This document shows, piece after piece, positions 53,752 to 62,978 of a stretch of 64,000 nucleotides of DNA; positions within the stretch are counted from its first letter, which is position 1; each line of letters begins with the position of its first letter. The stretch lies in assembly GCA_910586755.1 (NCBI GenBank), contig CAJUJM010000024.1, forward strand, positions 14,076-78,075. The letters run 5' to 3'. This DNA comes from an uncultured Lachnospiraceae bacterium (GTDB taxonomy: Bacteria > Bacillota > Clostridia > Lachnospirales > Lachnospiraceae). The position numbers and the translations under genes are program-made. The notes beneath the pieces are model-generated. The model was not told where the DNA came from. It made no database searches and saw only the letters and a list, made by a program, of their open reading frames with translations.

Positions 53752-55164
53752 TTAGCTTTTCTCTGTATGGGGCAGGCGGCTGCGGAAAAACCGCTTTTTT
53801 AATTCTGACCAGCTAAAGGGAATCAGAGGATAGATATAGCTTTTTCCCGCAATGGTCCTGTTGAAAATGATGGCGCATATAGAGAAAACAGCACCTGCCG
53901 CAAAGCCCAGGTAGTTAAAGAGAGCGGTGAGAACCAAAATCAAAATACGCATAAACTTTACCGCGTACCCCAGTTCGAAGCTGGATTGGGAATAATTGGC
54001 TACAGTTACAAAGGCCATGTACAACATGGTTTCACTGTTAAACCATCCGGATTTTACTGCGTATTCTCCCATGACAATACCGGCGATAATACTCAAAGGA
54101 GTGGTTAGCATACTGGGAGTGTTGACGGCGGCCAGACGCAGGCCGTCAATGGCAAATTCCAGTATCAGGAGCTGGAAGATCAGGGGGACAAAGAGGTCAT
54201 CGGATAACTGAATAAACTCCAGCCATGGAGGAATGATCCGGGGATTTTGCATAAGCAGCAGCCAAAGCGGAGTCAAAAACAAGGACAGCAGAGTGATGAT
54301 CATTCTGGATAACCGCAGGTAGGTTCCGGTAAGAGGCGGAAAATAGTAATCGTCTGCTTCTTCAATGATATCGAATACGGAGGAAGGCAGAATCATAGCT
54401 GCCGGGGAAGTGTCAACCAAAATTACGATGTTTCCTTCCAGGATCGAAGCGGCGGCAGTGTCGGGCCGCTCGGAAAATTTAAACTTGGGGAAAGGATTGT
54501 ACCATTTATGAGGATAGATACATTCTGCCAGACTTTCCTGATTCATGGTAAGAGCATCAACGTGAAGACACTGAATTCTTGATTTGATTTTGTCCAGAAG
54601 GTGGGTATCCACCCGATTTTTCATGTAACAGATGGCGATATCTGTATGGGAACTTTCCCCTGCAGTCATAATCTCCATGGTAAGCTTGGGATCCCGGATC
54701 CGGCGGCGGATTAAGGCAGTATTAAAGATCAGCGTTTCTACAAAGCCATCCCGGGATCCTCTTAAAACTTTGTCCTTGTCCGGTTCTGATACGCTGCGCG
54801 CCGGGTAAGTACGGCAATCTATGGTGAGACAGGCGTCATAGCCGTCAATAAACAGACAAGAGATACCGGTAAGAAGCTGGACAATCATAGCGTCAGAGTC
54901 CTTTAGAAGCCCAATCTCCCCATAGGGAATATATTGTTTGGAAAAGCCGTGGGCATCCTCAGGCATATCCTCCGGCTTAACGGCGGAGAAAACCTGAAGC
55001 ACTTTTAAAAGTACCTCATCTTTGGTAAGGCCGTCTACAAAATACAGGCAGGCATTGCGGCCGCCGATCTTTACCACCCTGTAGACCACATCAAAATTCT
55101 CGGCGGTGTGGAGGGTTTCTTTCAGATAGTCCATATTATCGGATAATGTTTTTGAAAATTCCAA
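53752..55164 (-). CDS. Spore germination receptor A subunit (GerA family)
   Basis: 470 aa. N-terminal hydrophilic GerA domain of about 280 residues, then five or so membrane segments (PLWLLLMQNPRIIPPWLEFIQLSDDLFVPLIFQLLILEFAIDGLRLAAV zone). Contains DTSPAAMILPSSVFD and PTSMLTTPLSIIAG-like features of GerAA/GerKA. The TTG at 55164 has GAGAGGAAG 8 nt upstream; a GTG at 55173 is too close. No B or C subunit gene is next to it. Confidence 0.9.
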   Translation of the reverse strand: MEFSKTLSDNMDYLKETLHTAENFDVVYRVVKIGGRNACLYFVDGLTKDEVLLKVLQVFSAVKPEDMPEDAHGFSKQYIPYGEIGLLKDSDAMIVQLLTGISCLFIDGYDACLTIDCRTYPARSVSEPDKDKVLRGSRDGFVETLIFNTALIRRRIRDPKLTMEIMTAGESSHTDIAICYMKNRVDTHLLDKIKSRIQCLHVDALTMNQESLAECIYPHKWYNPFPKFKFSERPDTAAASILEGNIVILVDTSPAAMILPSSVFDIIEEADDYYFPPLTGTYLRLSRMIITLLSLFLTPLWLLLMQNPRIIPPWLEFIQLSDDLFVPLIFQLLILEFAIDGLRLAAVNTPSMLTTPLSIIAGIVMGEYAVKSGWFNSETMLYMAFVTVANYSQSSFELGYAVKFMRILILVLTALFNYLGFAAGAVFSICAIIFNRTIAGKSYIYPLIPFSWSELKKRFFRSRLPHTEKS

Positions 55165-55209
55165 AAATACCACTTCCTCTCTCTGCTAAAATCCAGGATA
55201 TATTTACTT

Positions 55210-55320
55210 TAAAAGTCCGCCGCCGATTAGGCGGCATAAGTTCAGGGATGCCCATGCGCCCGCCAGATTTTCATGTGTGATGGCGCGTCCGCTTCCGGGC
55301 GCATGCAGGTTTACTAAGAA
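55210..55320. other. GC-rich inverted repeats upstream of the gerA-like gene
   Basis: Contains GCCGCC/GGCGGC (55220-55237) and a 10-bp stem CATGCGCCCG / CGGGCGCATG (55253-55262 with 55296-55305). The 16-mer TAAAAGTCCGCCGCCG at 55210 also occurs at 59053-59068. No gene is evident from 55174 to 55490; the long minus-strand frame there is hydrophobic and lacks a ribosome site. Confidence 0.5.
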
Positions 55321-55494
55321 AAGTATGTTCCAATCCGGCAAGAGTATACGCTTTAATTGCATATACTGTTCGAGGAAGGGCGATTTTTTATTAAATAGAT
55401 TGCTCAATATGACAAATTGTTTCAATAATTGACAAAATAACAGAAAAAGATACAGCAAGATAATACTTTTTTGTAAAAAATAAACAACGACATA

Positions 55495-55523
55495 TTGACT
55501 TACAATAAGAAAAATGGTATATT
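55495..55523 (+). promoter_or_regulatory. Promoter of the candidate small RNA
   Basis: TTGACT (55495-55500), 17 nt, TATATT (55518-55523). Start of transcription would be near 55530, the first base of hairpin 1. Confidence 0.65.
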
Positions 55524-55529
55524 TAACCT

Positions 55530-55664
55530 GTAAGAGACATGGGGATGTCTTATACAAAGTTTTATTTTGGTATGGGGATGCCAGGATAAAAACTATCTAA
55601 TGTGACGGTTTCATGATCGTGACACAAGGACTGCTTTCTGTGGGGGAAAGGCAGTCCTTTTTTT
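55530..55664 (+). ncRNA. Candidate ~135-nt small RNA with two GGGG-loop hairpins
   Basis: Hairpin 1 (55530-55555) and hairpin 2 (55563-55588) each have an 11-position stem and a GGGG tetraloop flanked by AT on both sides; the spacer is 7 nt. The third hairpin, AAGGACTGC/GCAGTCCTT (55626-55634 with 55651-55659), with seven T, is a terminator; its loop also has GGGGGA. It has its own promoter, and the kinase gene downstream has another promoter after the terminator. This supports an independent RNA over a leader. The GGA-in-loop pattern resembles CsrA targets; function is inferred. Confidence 0.6.
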
Positions 55665-55697
55665 GTATCATGAGAAAGTGCTCTTAAAGTCGATAAA

Positions 55698-55726
55698 TTG
55701 CATAGTCTGAAAAAATGTGATAGTAT
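55698..55726 (+). promoter_or_regulatory. Promoter of the second two-component system
   Basis: TTGCAT (55698-55703), 17 nt, TAGTAT (55721-55726), 47 bp upstream of the kinase start and after the small RNA's terminator. Confidence 0.55.
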
Positions 55727-55773
55727 GATAATGCTTGCTTTTCAGTGCTTTAGGAGTTCAGATGGAGGCGGAT

Positions 55774-57522
55774 ATGCATATGAAGAACAAAAGCTATATC
55801 AGACAGCTTTTTCACATAATGGGAGGAATTGTAACAGCTGCTGTGCTGCTGATAGGTTGTATCATATATTTTTATGCCAAAACAGAATTGGAAGAGGAAA
55901 TGTTCTTCTTAAATAAAAATATTCTTAAGCAAATTGGTCAGGTAACAAAAATCAGATTGACAGAGTACAATTATCTCAGTGACAAAATTGCAAGCAACAG
56001 CGAAATAATAACCCTCCTTGCCAGGCAGGACAGAGAAGAGAAAGCAGTTGTAGACAACATTCAGAAGCTGTTGGATAATTATGTTTGGGCATATTCAAAC
56101 TTTAGCCCTCTGGTATATACCTATGTTGTGGCCAATGATGGGACTGTCTACACAGACAGTATGACAAAGAAAGAAGGATTTGATCTTCTAAAGCAATACA
56201 CAGACCAGGAAATTGCATTGGACTGGGAGGAAGATTTTCGCTTTTTAGGGCCATTAAAAAATGAAAGTGCAAAAGGGATTTATAAATATACATTTTTAAT
56301 TGTGCGGAAAATAAAGGACCACTTATCCGGCGAGACATTGGGAACAGTGGTGTTAAATATCAGTGAAAAGAATCTGTATGAAAGCTATCGGAACTTAATT
56401 GACAAAGGAAAGAACTTCTATGTGACCGATAAGCAGGGAATTATTATTTCAGGGAAGAGAAAGCCCCAGATAGGTCAATTCTGCGGAATTGCAGTAGGGG
56501 GAATACAGGAAAGGACGGACGGGAAGCTTATAGTAGGAAATGGCCATGAAAAAGCTTATTTCTTATATGACGAAATACCGGGCACAGGCTGGTATCTCAT
56601 CGAAACGATCAATACATCAGGGATGCTGAGCTCCCTGAAAAAGGTCGGTTTTTTTATTGTGATTATCATTACCGGCGCTATTATTCTGCTGTGGAATATG
56701 CTGCGGATATGCGAGAAACGCTTGTTAAAGCCGGTAATGGAGATTAAAGAAAAAATGGGCGAGGTTTCCAGAGGCAATATGCTGGCGCGGCTGGACTATA
56801 GAGAGAATAATGAGTTTGGAGAAATGTCCCAGGCATTTAACTGTATGGTGGAACGCCTGGAAGAATCCCGGGAACAGATAAAAGATGGGGAAAAGAAAAA
56901 GCGGCTGGCTGAACTGGACTTTTTGCGGACTCAGATTAACCCTCATTTTATTTACAATACCCTTAGCTCTATCCGATTTTTTGTGGAAATGAAGAAAAAC
57001 CAGGAGGCAGAGGACATGCTGCTCCATTTTTCCAAAATCCTTCGAAAATCCCTGTCTTATTCCAACGAATTTGTGACCTTGAAAACAGAATTAGAGACCA
57101 TTAAAGACTACACAGAACTTCAAAAGATGCGATATCAAAATGCTTTTCAGGTGGACTGTCAGGCTTCGGAGGAAGTTCTTGAAAATCGGATTCCTGTATT
57201 TATATTACAGCCTATCGTGGAAAATGCTATTTTCCATGGCATGATACCGGGGCAAATGTGCCAGATCACAATTAGCGCTTATGAAAAAGAAGGAAAGCTT
57301 TTTATTGTAATTGCAGATAACGGGAGAGGGATTAAAGCCGGAGAACTGCCGGACAATTTTGAAAAGGCAGGGCATATGAGCAGAGTGGGGATCCAAAACG
57401 TTCATGATCGAATTCAGATGAATTTTGGAAGAGAATTCGGCTTGAAGGTTGACAGCATAGAGGGAGAGGGGACAACAGTTACATTTATTCTTCCGGTGAA
57501 TAAGGAGGGAGGAGACCAATGA
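55774..57522 (+). CDS. Sensor histidine kinase (YesM type)
   Basis: 582 aa from the ATG at 55774, 5 nt after GGAGG; upstream codons lack a site. Membrane segments near residues 10-35 and 295-320, extracytoplasmic Cache-like region between them, HAMP, then QINPHFIYNTLSSIRFF (phospho-His), ENAIFHG, DNGRGI and GIQNVHDR. Pairs with the AraC-type regulator at 57519. Probably controls the BMP importer downstream. Confidence 0.92.
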   Translation: MHMKNKSYIRQLFHIMGGIVTAAVLLIGCIIYFYAKTELEEEMFFLNKNILKQIGQVTKIRLTEYNYLSDKIASNSEIITLLARQDREEKAVVDNIQKLLDNYVWAYSNFSPLVYTYVVANDGTVYTDSMTKKEGFDLLKQYTDQEIALDWEEDFRFLGPLKNESAKGIYKYTFLIVRKIKDHLSGETLGTVVLNISEKNLYESYRNLIDKGKNFYVTDKQGIIISGKRKPQIGQFCGIAVGGIQERTDGKLIVGNGHEKAYFLYDEIPGTGWYLIETINTSGMLSSLKKVGFFIVIIITGAIILLWNMLRICEKRLLKPVMEIKEKMGEVSRGNMLARLDYRENNEFGEMSQAFNCMVERLEESREQIKDGEKKKRLAELDFLRTQINPHFIYNTLSSIRFFVEMKKNQEAEDMLLHFSKILRKSLSYSNEFVTLKTELETIKDYTELQKMRYQNAFQVDCQASEEVLENRIPVFILQPIVENAIFHGMIPGQMCQITISAYEKEGKLFIVIADNGRGIKAGELPDNFEKAGHMSRVGIQNVHDRIQMNFGREFGLKVDSIEGEGTTVTFILPVNKEGGDQ

Positions 57523-59003
57523 TTCGGGTCCTGATTGTGGATGATGAAGCGCCTATTCGGGAATGGGTGGAATATTGTATTCTGCGGGAGAAAGAACGCT
57601 TTTCGGTAGTTGGGCTGGCTTCTTCCGGGGAAGAAGCTCTTAAGCTTATTAAAAAAGAAATGCCGGAGGTCGTGGTTGCAGACATTAGCATGCCTGGGAT
57701 GGACGGGCTGGAGCTGATGAAGAGGGCAAAGGAGATTGCTCCCTTTACTGCATTTATTGTTATGACCAATTATGCAGAATTTTCTTATGCAAAGCAGGCG
57801 ATTACCTATGGCGCAAAAGAATACCTGCTAAAGTCAGAGATGTGTGCCGGGGATTTGATTGGGGCTTTAGATAAAATCAATGAGAATAAAGAAAAAATTG
57901 TAAAACATAAGGTGCGGGAACTTTTGCCCAGCGGTTTTATCGATTTATTTGGTTTGTATCAGTGCCAGACACAGGAAGCAATGAATGAATTTTTAGATAC
58001 CATTGGGGTGGAAGCCGGAAAAGGAGGGCAGGTCTTATGTATCCGCCGCGGAAAAGGGGAAATAGAAGCGGACCAGCTGATAGAACTTGTAGAAAAAGAA
58101 AATTTAGCAAAACTGTTTCTGGCATCCAGACAGGAGTATGACTTTATTATTGCCCAGGATAACCGAAAGCAAAAATTAGAAGAAGCAATGGGGAAGATAG
58201 GAAGAGGAATAGGGGAGAAATATGAGAAAGCGGTGGGAATTAGCGCTTTTTTTTCAGACAGAACGGCTCTGATCCATGCTCTCAGACAGGCGGTGGAGGC
58301 AGAAAATCATCTGTTCTTTCATGAGGGGGAAAGGGTACTGGTTTACTGTGAAAAAACAGGCCCTTCCGGTCTTTCACGGGAGGCAGTCCGGGCCGCCTAT
58401 CAGCAGATTTTGTGGAACCTGGCTCACAAACAGTATGAAGAAACGTTAAGCCAGATGAGGCAGTGGTTTGAGACAATTGAAAAAGTGGGTCTTCCCGACT
58501 CCCAGTGGGCCATAGAACGGTGCCAGAGAATGGTAATTGCTGTGGAAGAGCAATATTACCACTTAGATCCGTTAGGGGAAGATCAGGCCAAAAGCGGGCA
58601 GCATTTGCTGACAATGGGGGCCTGCAGGAGGCGTTGTGAAGAGCTAATCCAAAAACTTTATGATAAGAAAAACGGACCTTATTCCGAGTCTGTTGACAGG
58701 GCGCTGGCCTATATTCACGAAAATTATAATCGGGATATTTCTCTGGTAGATGTGGCAAGCCATATCTACCGGTCACCGGAATACTTTTCCAGGTTATTTA
58801 AGGACGAGGTTGGAGAGAATTTTAGTGTCTATCTGATGATGTGCCGTTTAAATCATGGAAGAGATCTTTTGATTCATACAGACCGGAAGATAGCAGACAT
58901 AGCAACAGCAGTAGGATATTCTACCCAAAGCTATTTTTCCAGACTATATAAAAAATATATGGGAAAGACTCCGGACGAGGAGCGAAACCAGGCAAAACAG
59001 TAG
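57519..59003 (+). CDS. Response regulator with AraC HTH output
   Basis: 494 aa. Receiver at 1-120 (VDDEAPIREW, VVADISMPGMDG, LLKSE). AraC HTH at about 390-490 (ISLVDVASHIYRSPEYFSRLFK, IATAVGYSTQSYFSRLYKKYMGKTP). The start overlaps the kinase stop by 4 nt. Two direct repeats upstream of the BMP gene may be its sites. Confidence 0.92.
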   Translation: MIRVLIVDDEAPIREWVEYCILREKERFSVVGLASSGEEALKLIKKEMPEVVVADISMPGMDGLELMKRAKEIAPFTAFIVMTNYAEFSYAKQAITYGAKEYLLKSEMCAGDLIGALDKINENKEKIVKHKVRELLPSGFIDLFGLYQCQTQEAMNEFLDTIGVEAGKGGQVLCIRRGKGEIEADQLIELVEKENLAKLFLASRQEYDFIIAQDNRKQKLEEAMGKIGRGIGEKYEKAVGISAFFSDRTALIHALRQAVEAENHLFFHEGERVLVYCEKTGPSGLSREAVRAAYQQILWNLAHKQYEETLSQMRQWFETIEKVGLPDSQWAIERCQRMVIAVEEQYYHLDPLGEDQAKSGQHLLTMGACRRRCEELIQKLYDKKNGPYSESVDRALAYIHENYNRDISLVDVASHIYRSPEYFSRLFKDEVGENFSVYLMMCRLNHGRDLLIHTDRKIADIATAVGYSTQSYFSRLYKKYMGKTPDEERNQAKQ

Positions 59004-59048
59004 AAAAAGCCGGGTGCATCGATTTTCAGCAGATGCCCCGGCTTTTTT
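59004..59048 (+). terminator. Terminator after the response-regulator gene
   Basis: AAAAAGCCGGG-type stem directly after the stop, pairing GCCGGGTGCATC with GATGCCCCGGC (one bulge), then TTTTTT. Confidence 0.85.
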
Positions 59049-59100
59049 CCTGTAAAAGTCCGCCGCCGGGCGCAAAAGGTTTGGTTAAAATAGTGATAAA

Positions 59101-59186
59101 TGTCAAATTTGTACCGGAAAAATGCGAAATATTGGGGAAAAAGACAAGAAAATGCAATTCATTGTCAAATCTGTCCCTGTAAAAAT
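59101..59186 (+). promoter_or_regulatory. Direct repeat pair upstream of the BMP gene
   Basis: TGTCAAATTTGTACCGG (59101-59117) and TGTCAAATCTGTCCCTG (59163-59179) with similar A-rich tails; candidate response-regulator sites 62 bp apart. Confidence 0.5.
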
Positions 59187-59258
59187 TAGACAATATTGAT
59201 TAAAATATATTTATAGTTACTGAGAAAACGGACAAGTTACACAAAAAAGGAGGACAAA

Positions 59259-60386
59259 ATGAAAAAGAAACAGATATTCGCACTTTTAGGGGTAGCAGCT
59301 CTTGTATGCTCTTTGGCAGGGTGTGGAGGAAAAACCACAGAGGAGAAAACTAAAACGGAAGGCGCTACCACAGCCCAGACCAAAGAGGCGGCTCAGGGAG
59401 AGTCCGGCGCATCCGGCGATCCGATTAAGGTAGGAATTATCCTTTCTACCGGCGGCCTGGGTGATAAAAACTTTAATGATATGTCTTATGCCGGCCTGCT
59501 GCGGGCCCAGGAAGACTTTGGAATTGAATTTGACTATGTAGAGCCAAAATCTGTCAGTGATTTCCTTCCCAACTTTCAGATGTTTGCAGAGACGGAAGAG
59601 TATGATTTGATCATTGGACTGGCCCAGGACCAGACCGATGCGGTGCTGGAGATTTCAGAATCATTCCCGGATCAGAAGATTACCCATATTGATGCACAGA
59701 CCGACGCTCCCAACGTAAGGTCTATTGTTACAAAATGGCAGGAACAAACATTTCTTACCGGAGTGATTGCAGGACTTTGCACAAAAGATTATGCCCTGCC
59801 CTACTCTAATGAGGAAAATGTAGTTGGCTGTATTTTGGGAATGGAGGCCACCAACTTAAAGGAAGGCGTGGTAGGATTTGAAGCCGGAGTCCGCTATGTA
59901 AATCCGGATTGTGAGGTCCTTACCGCTACAGTAGGAAGCTTTGCAGATCCGGGAAAAGGAAAAGAGATCGCCTTATCTATGTACAATAAGGGGGCAGACT
60001 TTATCCAGCATATTGCAGGCTCTTCCGGTTTAGGCGTATTTAATGCGGCGAAAGAGTCCGGCCGTTACGCATTTGGCGTAGGCGGAAACCAGAATGATAA
60101 TGAACCGGATTATATTCCGGCTACGGCGCTGAGAAATGTGGACGAGATGGTCTATAAAGAGGTGGAGGCCGTTGTAAATAATACCTGGGAACCCGGAATT
60201 TATATCAGCGGAATTAAAGAAGGGGCAGTAGGTTACGATATCGCCAATTCCAATGTTGAGTTAAGCCCGGAGGTTTTGGAGATTGTAGAAGAAGTGAAAG
60301 GAAAGATCGTTTCCGGAGAACTGGTTCCCTGTAATCTGGAGGAAGAGCTGGATGCCTGGGTAGCAGAAAATCAGTATTTCAAATAG
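59259..60386 (+). CDS. BMP-family substrate-binding lipoprotein (PnrA-like)
   Basis: 375 aa. Lipobox LAGCG at about residue 20-23, followed by a Thr/Glu-rich linker. Ligand-domain motifs IILSTGGLGDKNFNDMSYAGL and VGGNQNDNEPDYIPATALRNVDEMVY mark the basic-membrane-protein family, which binds purine nucleosides in studied members. First gene of an importer operon. AGGAGGAC before the ATG. Confidence 0.92.
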   Translation: MKKKQIFALLGVAALVCSLAGCGGKTTEEKTKTEGATTAQTKEAAQGESGASGDPIKVGIILSTGGLGDKNFNDMSYAGLLRAQEDFGIEFDYVEPKSVSDFLPNFQMFAETEEYDLIIGLAQDQTDAVLEISESFPDQKITHIDAQTDAPNVRSIVTKWQEQTFLTGVIAGLCTKDYALPYSNEENVVGCILGMEATNLKEGVVGFEAGVRYVNPDCEVLTATVGSFADPGKGKEIALSMYNKGADFIQHIAGSSGLGVFNAAKESGRYAFGVGGNQNDNEPDYIPATALRNVDEMVYKEVEAVVNNTWEPGIYISGIKEGAVGYDIANSNVELSPEVLEIVEEVKGKIVSGELVPCNLEEELDAWVAENQYFK

Positions 60387-60402
60387 ATTGGGAGGAATCA
60401 AA

Positions 60403-61929
60403 GTGAATGCAGTTGAGATGAAGGGGATTACCAAACAATATCCTCTGGTGAGGGCCGTAGATCATGCGGATTTCTGCATCAGAAAGGGAGAGATCCACTC
60501 GCTGCTTGGAGAAAATGGCGCAGGAAAGTCTACGCTGATGAAAATCCTGTATGGAATGACCCGGCCGGATGAAGGGGAGATCTGGATCAACGGAAAAAAG
60601 GCAGTGATAAAAAATCCGTACCAGGCGATCCAGTTGGGAATCGGAATGGTTCACCAGCATTTTATGCTGGCTCCGGTAATGACGGTTACAGAAAATATTG
60701 TAGTGGGACATGAGCCGGTAAAAGGCATCCGTTTTGACAGGAAAACAGCGGAAAATCAGGTCCGTGAAATGATTGAGCAGTATGGCTTTCATATTTCTCC
60801 CACTCAAAAGGTAGAGGAGCTGTCTGTTGGAGAGCAGCAGAGGGTGGAGATTTTAAAAGCATTATACCGGGGAGCAGACATTTTGATTCTAGATGAGCCT
60901 ACAGCTGTGCTGACGCCTCAGGAGGTAGAAGATCTGTTTCGGATTATGAGAAAGCTGAAGGCAGAGGGAAAGAGCATTGTCATTATCACCCACAAGCTAA
61001 AAGAAACCATGGAGATTGCCGACCGGATTTCTGTTCTTCGGGATGGCAGGATGGTAGAGCAGGGACTGGGGCTGGAGCAGATGGACACCAATACTCTGGC
61101 AAAGCTGATGGTGGGCAGGGATGTAAACCTGTCCATTATCAGAGAAAATAAAGGAATGGGTTCGCCGTATCTGGAAATTTCGAATTTAAATCTGACCGGC
61201 AGCAATGGAAAGAAAGTTCTGGATCAGATTGAGATTACGGTACATAAAGGAGAGATTTACGGAATTGCCGGAATTGAAGGAAATGGACAGACGGAATTAA
61301 TCGAAGTTTTAACAGGCCTGCGAAAGCCGGACAGTGCTGAGATAAAAAAGGACGGAAAAGAAATATGCGGAAATGCGGAAAGTTTTATCCAGAAGGGAAT
61401 CGGGCATATTCCCGAAGACCGGATGACAAGAGGACTGGTTCTGGAGATGAGCATAGAAGAGAACATCATTTTAGGCTACCACAAACGTGAGAAATTTGCT
61501 CATAAAGGCTTCTTGAAAGGAAAGGAGATACGGCGTTACACAGAAGAAAAGATTGAGGAGTACGCCGTAAAAGCCGGAAACAGTCAGGCGCTCTTAAATT
61601 CCCTGTCCGGGGGAAATCAGCAGAAAGTGGTAATTGCAAGAGTGTTCAGCCAGGATCCGGATGCTATTATCGTGGCCCAGCCCACCAGAGGCGTAGATGT
61701 AGGAGCCATGGAATATATTCACAATACCCTGCTGGATCTGAGGGATCAGGGGAAAGCTATTATATTAATATCCGCGGATTTAGACGAGGTAAGATGTTTA
61801 AGCGACCGGATTGGAGTCATTTACGACGGGAAGATCCAAAAAGAATTCTTTCCGGACTCGGTAACAGAGACAGAGCTTGGCTTGTGGATGACAGGCGGAG
61901 AAAAAGGGGAGGAGGTGAAAGGCCAGTGA
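60403..61929 (+). CDS. ABC transporter ATP-binding protein, two NBDs
   Basis: 508 aa from the GTG at 60403, which has GGGAGG before it. First NBD: Walker A GENGAGKSTLMK, signature SVGEQQRVEIL, Walker B LILDEPTAV. Second NBD: degenerate P-loop GIEGNGQTELIE, LSGGNQQKVVIA, and AQPTRGVD instead of DEP. This is the usual uneven pattern of nucleoside/ribose-type importers. Stop overlaps the next start by 4 nt. Confidence 0.92.
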   Translation: MNAVEMKGITKQYPLVRAVDHADFCIRKGEIHSLLGENGAGKSTLMKILYGMTRPDEGEIWINGKKAVIKNPYQAIQLGIGMVHQHFMLAPVMTVTENIVVGHEPVKGIRFDRKTAENQVREMIEQYGFHISPTQKVEELSVGEQQRVEILKALYRGADILILDEPTAVLTPQEVEDLFRIMRKLKAEGKSIVIITHKLKETMEIADRISVLRDGRMVEQGLGLEQMDTNTLAKLMVGRDVNLSIIRENKGMGSPYLEISNLNLTGSNGKKVLDQIEITVHKGEIYGIAGIEGNGQTELIEVLTGLRKPDSAEIKKDGKEICGNAESFIQKGIGHIPEDRMTRGLVLEMSIEENIILGYHKREKFAHKGFLKGKEIRRYTEEKIEEYAVKAGNSQALLNSLSGGNQQKVVIARVFSQDPDAIIVAQPTRGVDVGAMEYIHNTLLDLRDQGKAIILISADLDEVRCLSDRIGVIYDGKIQKEFFPDSVTETELGLWMTGGEKGEEVKGQ

Positions 61930-62978
61930 AATACAAAGTAAAAGGAATGGTTCTTCCGGTAGTCTCCCTGGTATTGGCAGTTCTGGTCAGCGGAGTGGTT
62001 ATGGCTGTATGCGGCTATAATCCCTTTGAGGCCTTCGGAGCGATTTTGGCAGGCGCTTTTGAGAGCAAAAGCGGCCTTGCACAGACTTTTACCCAGGCAA
62101 CTCCCCTGATTTTTACAGGCCTGGCCTTTACATTCGCCAAAAAGACAACCATGATTAATCTGGGGGTGGAAGGCCAGCTTTTGTTCGGGGCCATGGCGGC
62201 GGCAGTCGTGGGAACCATAGATTTGGGTCTGCCTGGAGTTATCCATCTTCCATTGGTACTTCTTTGCGGTATATTGGCAGGAGGGCTTTTTGCGGCTCTG
62301 GTTGGCTTATTGAAAGTAAAATTTGGATCAAATGAAGTAATTGCTACCATAATGCTTAATGAGATTGCAGCGCTGTTCTGTTCTTACCTGGTAAATGGTC
62401 CTCTGAAAGCAGAAGGGGCGGTTTCTCAGACAGAGAGAATATTAAAAACTGCATATATCCCCAGGCTGGCGTCCAAATACCAATTGACCTTTGCTTTTTT
62501 TGTCGCGATAGCTGCCTGTATTTTGGTAAAACTATTTATGGAACGGACGGTAAAAGGCTACGAAATCCGCTGTGTGGGGATGAATGGAAAAGCGGCCGAA
62601 ACCGCAGGAATCCAGGTAGGAAAGGTTATGGTAACGGCAATGCTTATCAGCGGCGCCATTGCCGGTCTGGCAGGGGCATGCCATGTGGCAGGTGTGGATC
62701 ACCGTTTTATTGAAAACTTTTCACCGGGATACGGATTTGACGGAATCGCAGTAGCGGCTCTGGCAGGAGAAAATCCGGTAGGAGTTATTTTTGCGGGAAT
62801 TATATTCGGCGCATTGCGATCCGGCGCTATGGTACTGAATCGCACTACCAGTATTCCCATTGATTTTATTAATGTAATCCAGGCGCTGGTGGTAATCTTT
62901 GTGGCAGCGCCGCTGTTGGTGAAAGAAATTTTATCCGCAGGCAAAAAAGATAAGAAGAAAAGGGAGGAAAAATCATGA
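61926..62978 (+). CDS. ABC transporter permease (nucleoside type, YufP-like)
   Basis: 350 aa from the GTG at 61926, with GGAGGTG 8 nt upstream; a frame from 61794 is the ATPase's shadow. About nine membrane segments; NLGVEGQLLFGAMAA and AGLAGACHVAGVDHRF are typical of BMP/nucleoside permeases. Pairs with the following gene; 4-nt overlap. Confidence 0.88.
   Translation: MKYKVKGMVLPVVSLVLAVLVSGVVMAVCGYNPFEAFGAILAGAFESKSGLAQTFTQATPLIFTGLAFTFAKKTTMINLGVEGQLLFGAMAAAVVGTIDLGLPGVIHLPLVLLCGILAGGLFAALVGLLKVKFGSNEVIATIMLNEIAALFCSYLVNGPLKAEGAVSQTERILKTAYIPRLASKYQLTFAFFVAIAACILVKLFMERTVKGYEIRCVGMNGKAAETAGIQVGKVMVTAMLISGAIAGLAGACHVAGVDHRFIENFSPGYGFDGIAVAALAGENPVGVIFAGIIFGALRSGAMVLNRTTSIPIDFINVIQALVVIFVAAPLLVKEILSAGKKDKKKREEKS

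Noticed and set aside
55204..55557. Minus-strand hydrophobic frame upstream of gerA
   Set aside because: Crosses the small-RNA promoter and hairpins, lacks a ribosome site; likely chance open frame in AT-rich DNA.
55530..55600. Purine, guanidine-II or fluoride riboswitch
   Set aside because: Conserved bases of those aptamers are missing: no purine-riboswitch loops, loops are GGGG rather than ACGR, and no fluoride-type pseudoknot pattern could be traced.
58282..58776. Minus-strand frame of about 164 codons inside the response regulator gene
   Set aside because: Overlaps the receiver/AraC gene completely and has no family or start signal.
61794..61925. N-terminal extension of the first BMP permease
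   Set aside because: It overlaps the ATPase coding region in another frame; the GTG at 61926 has the ribosome site and 4-nt overlap.
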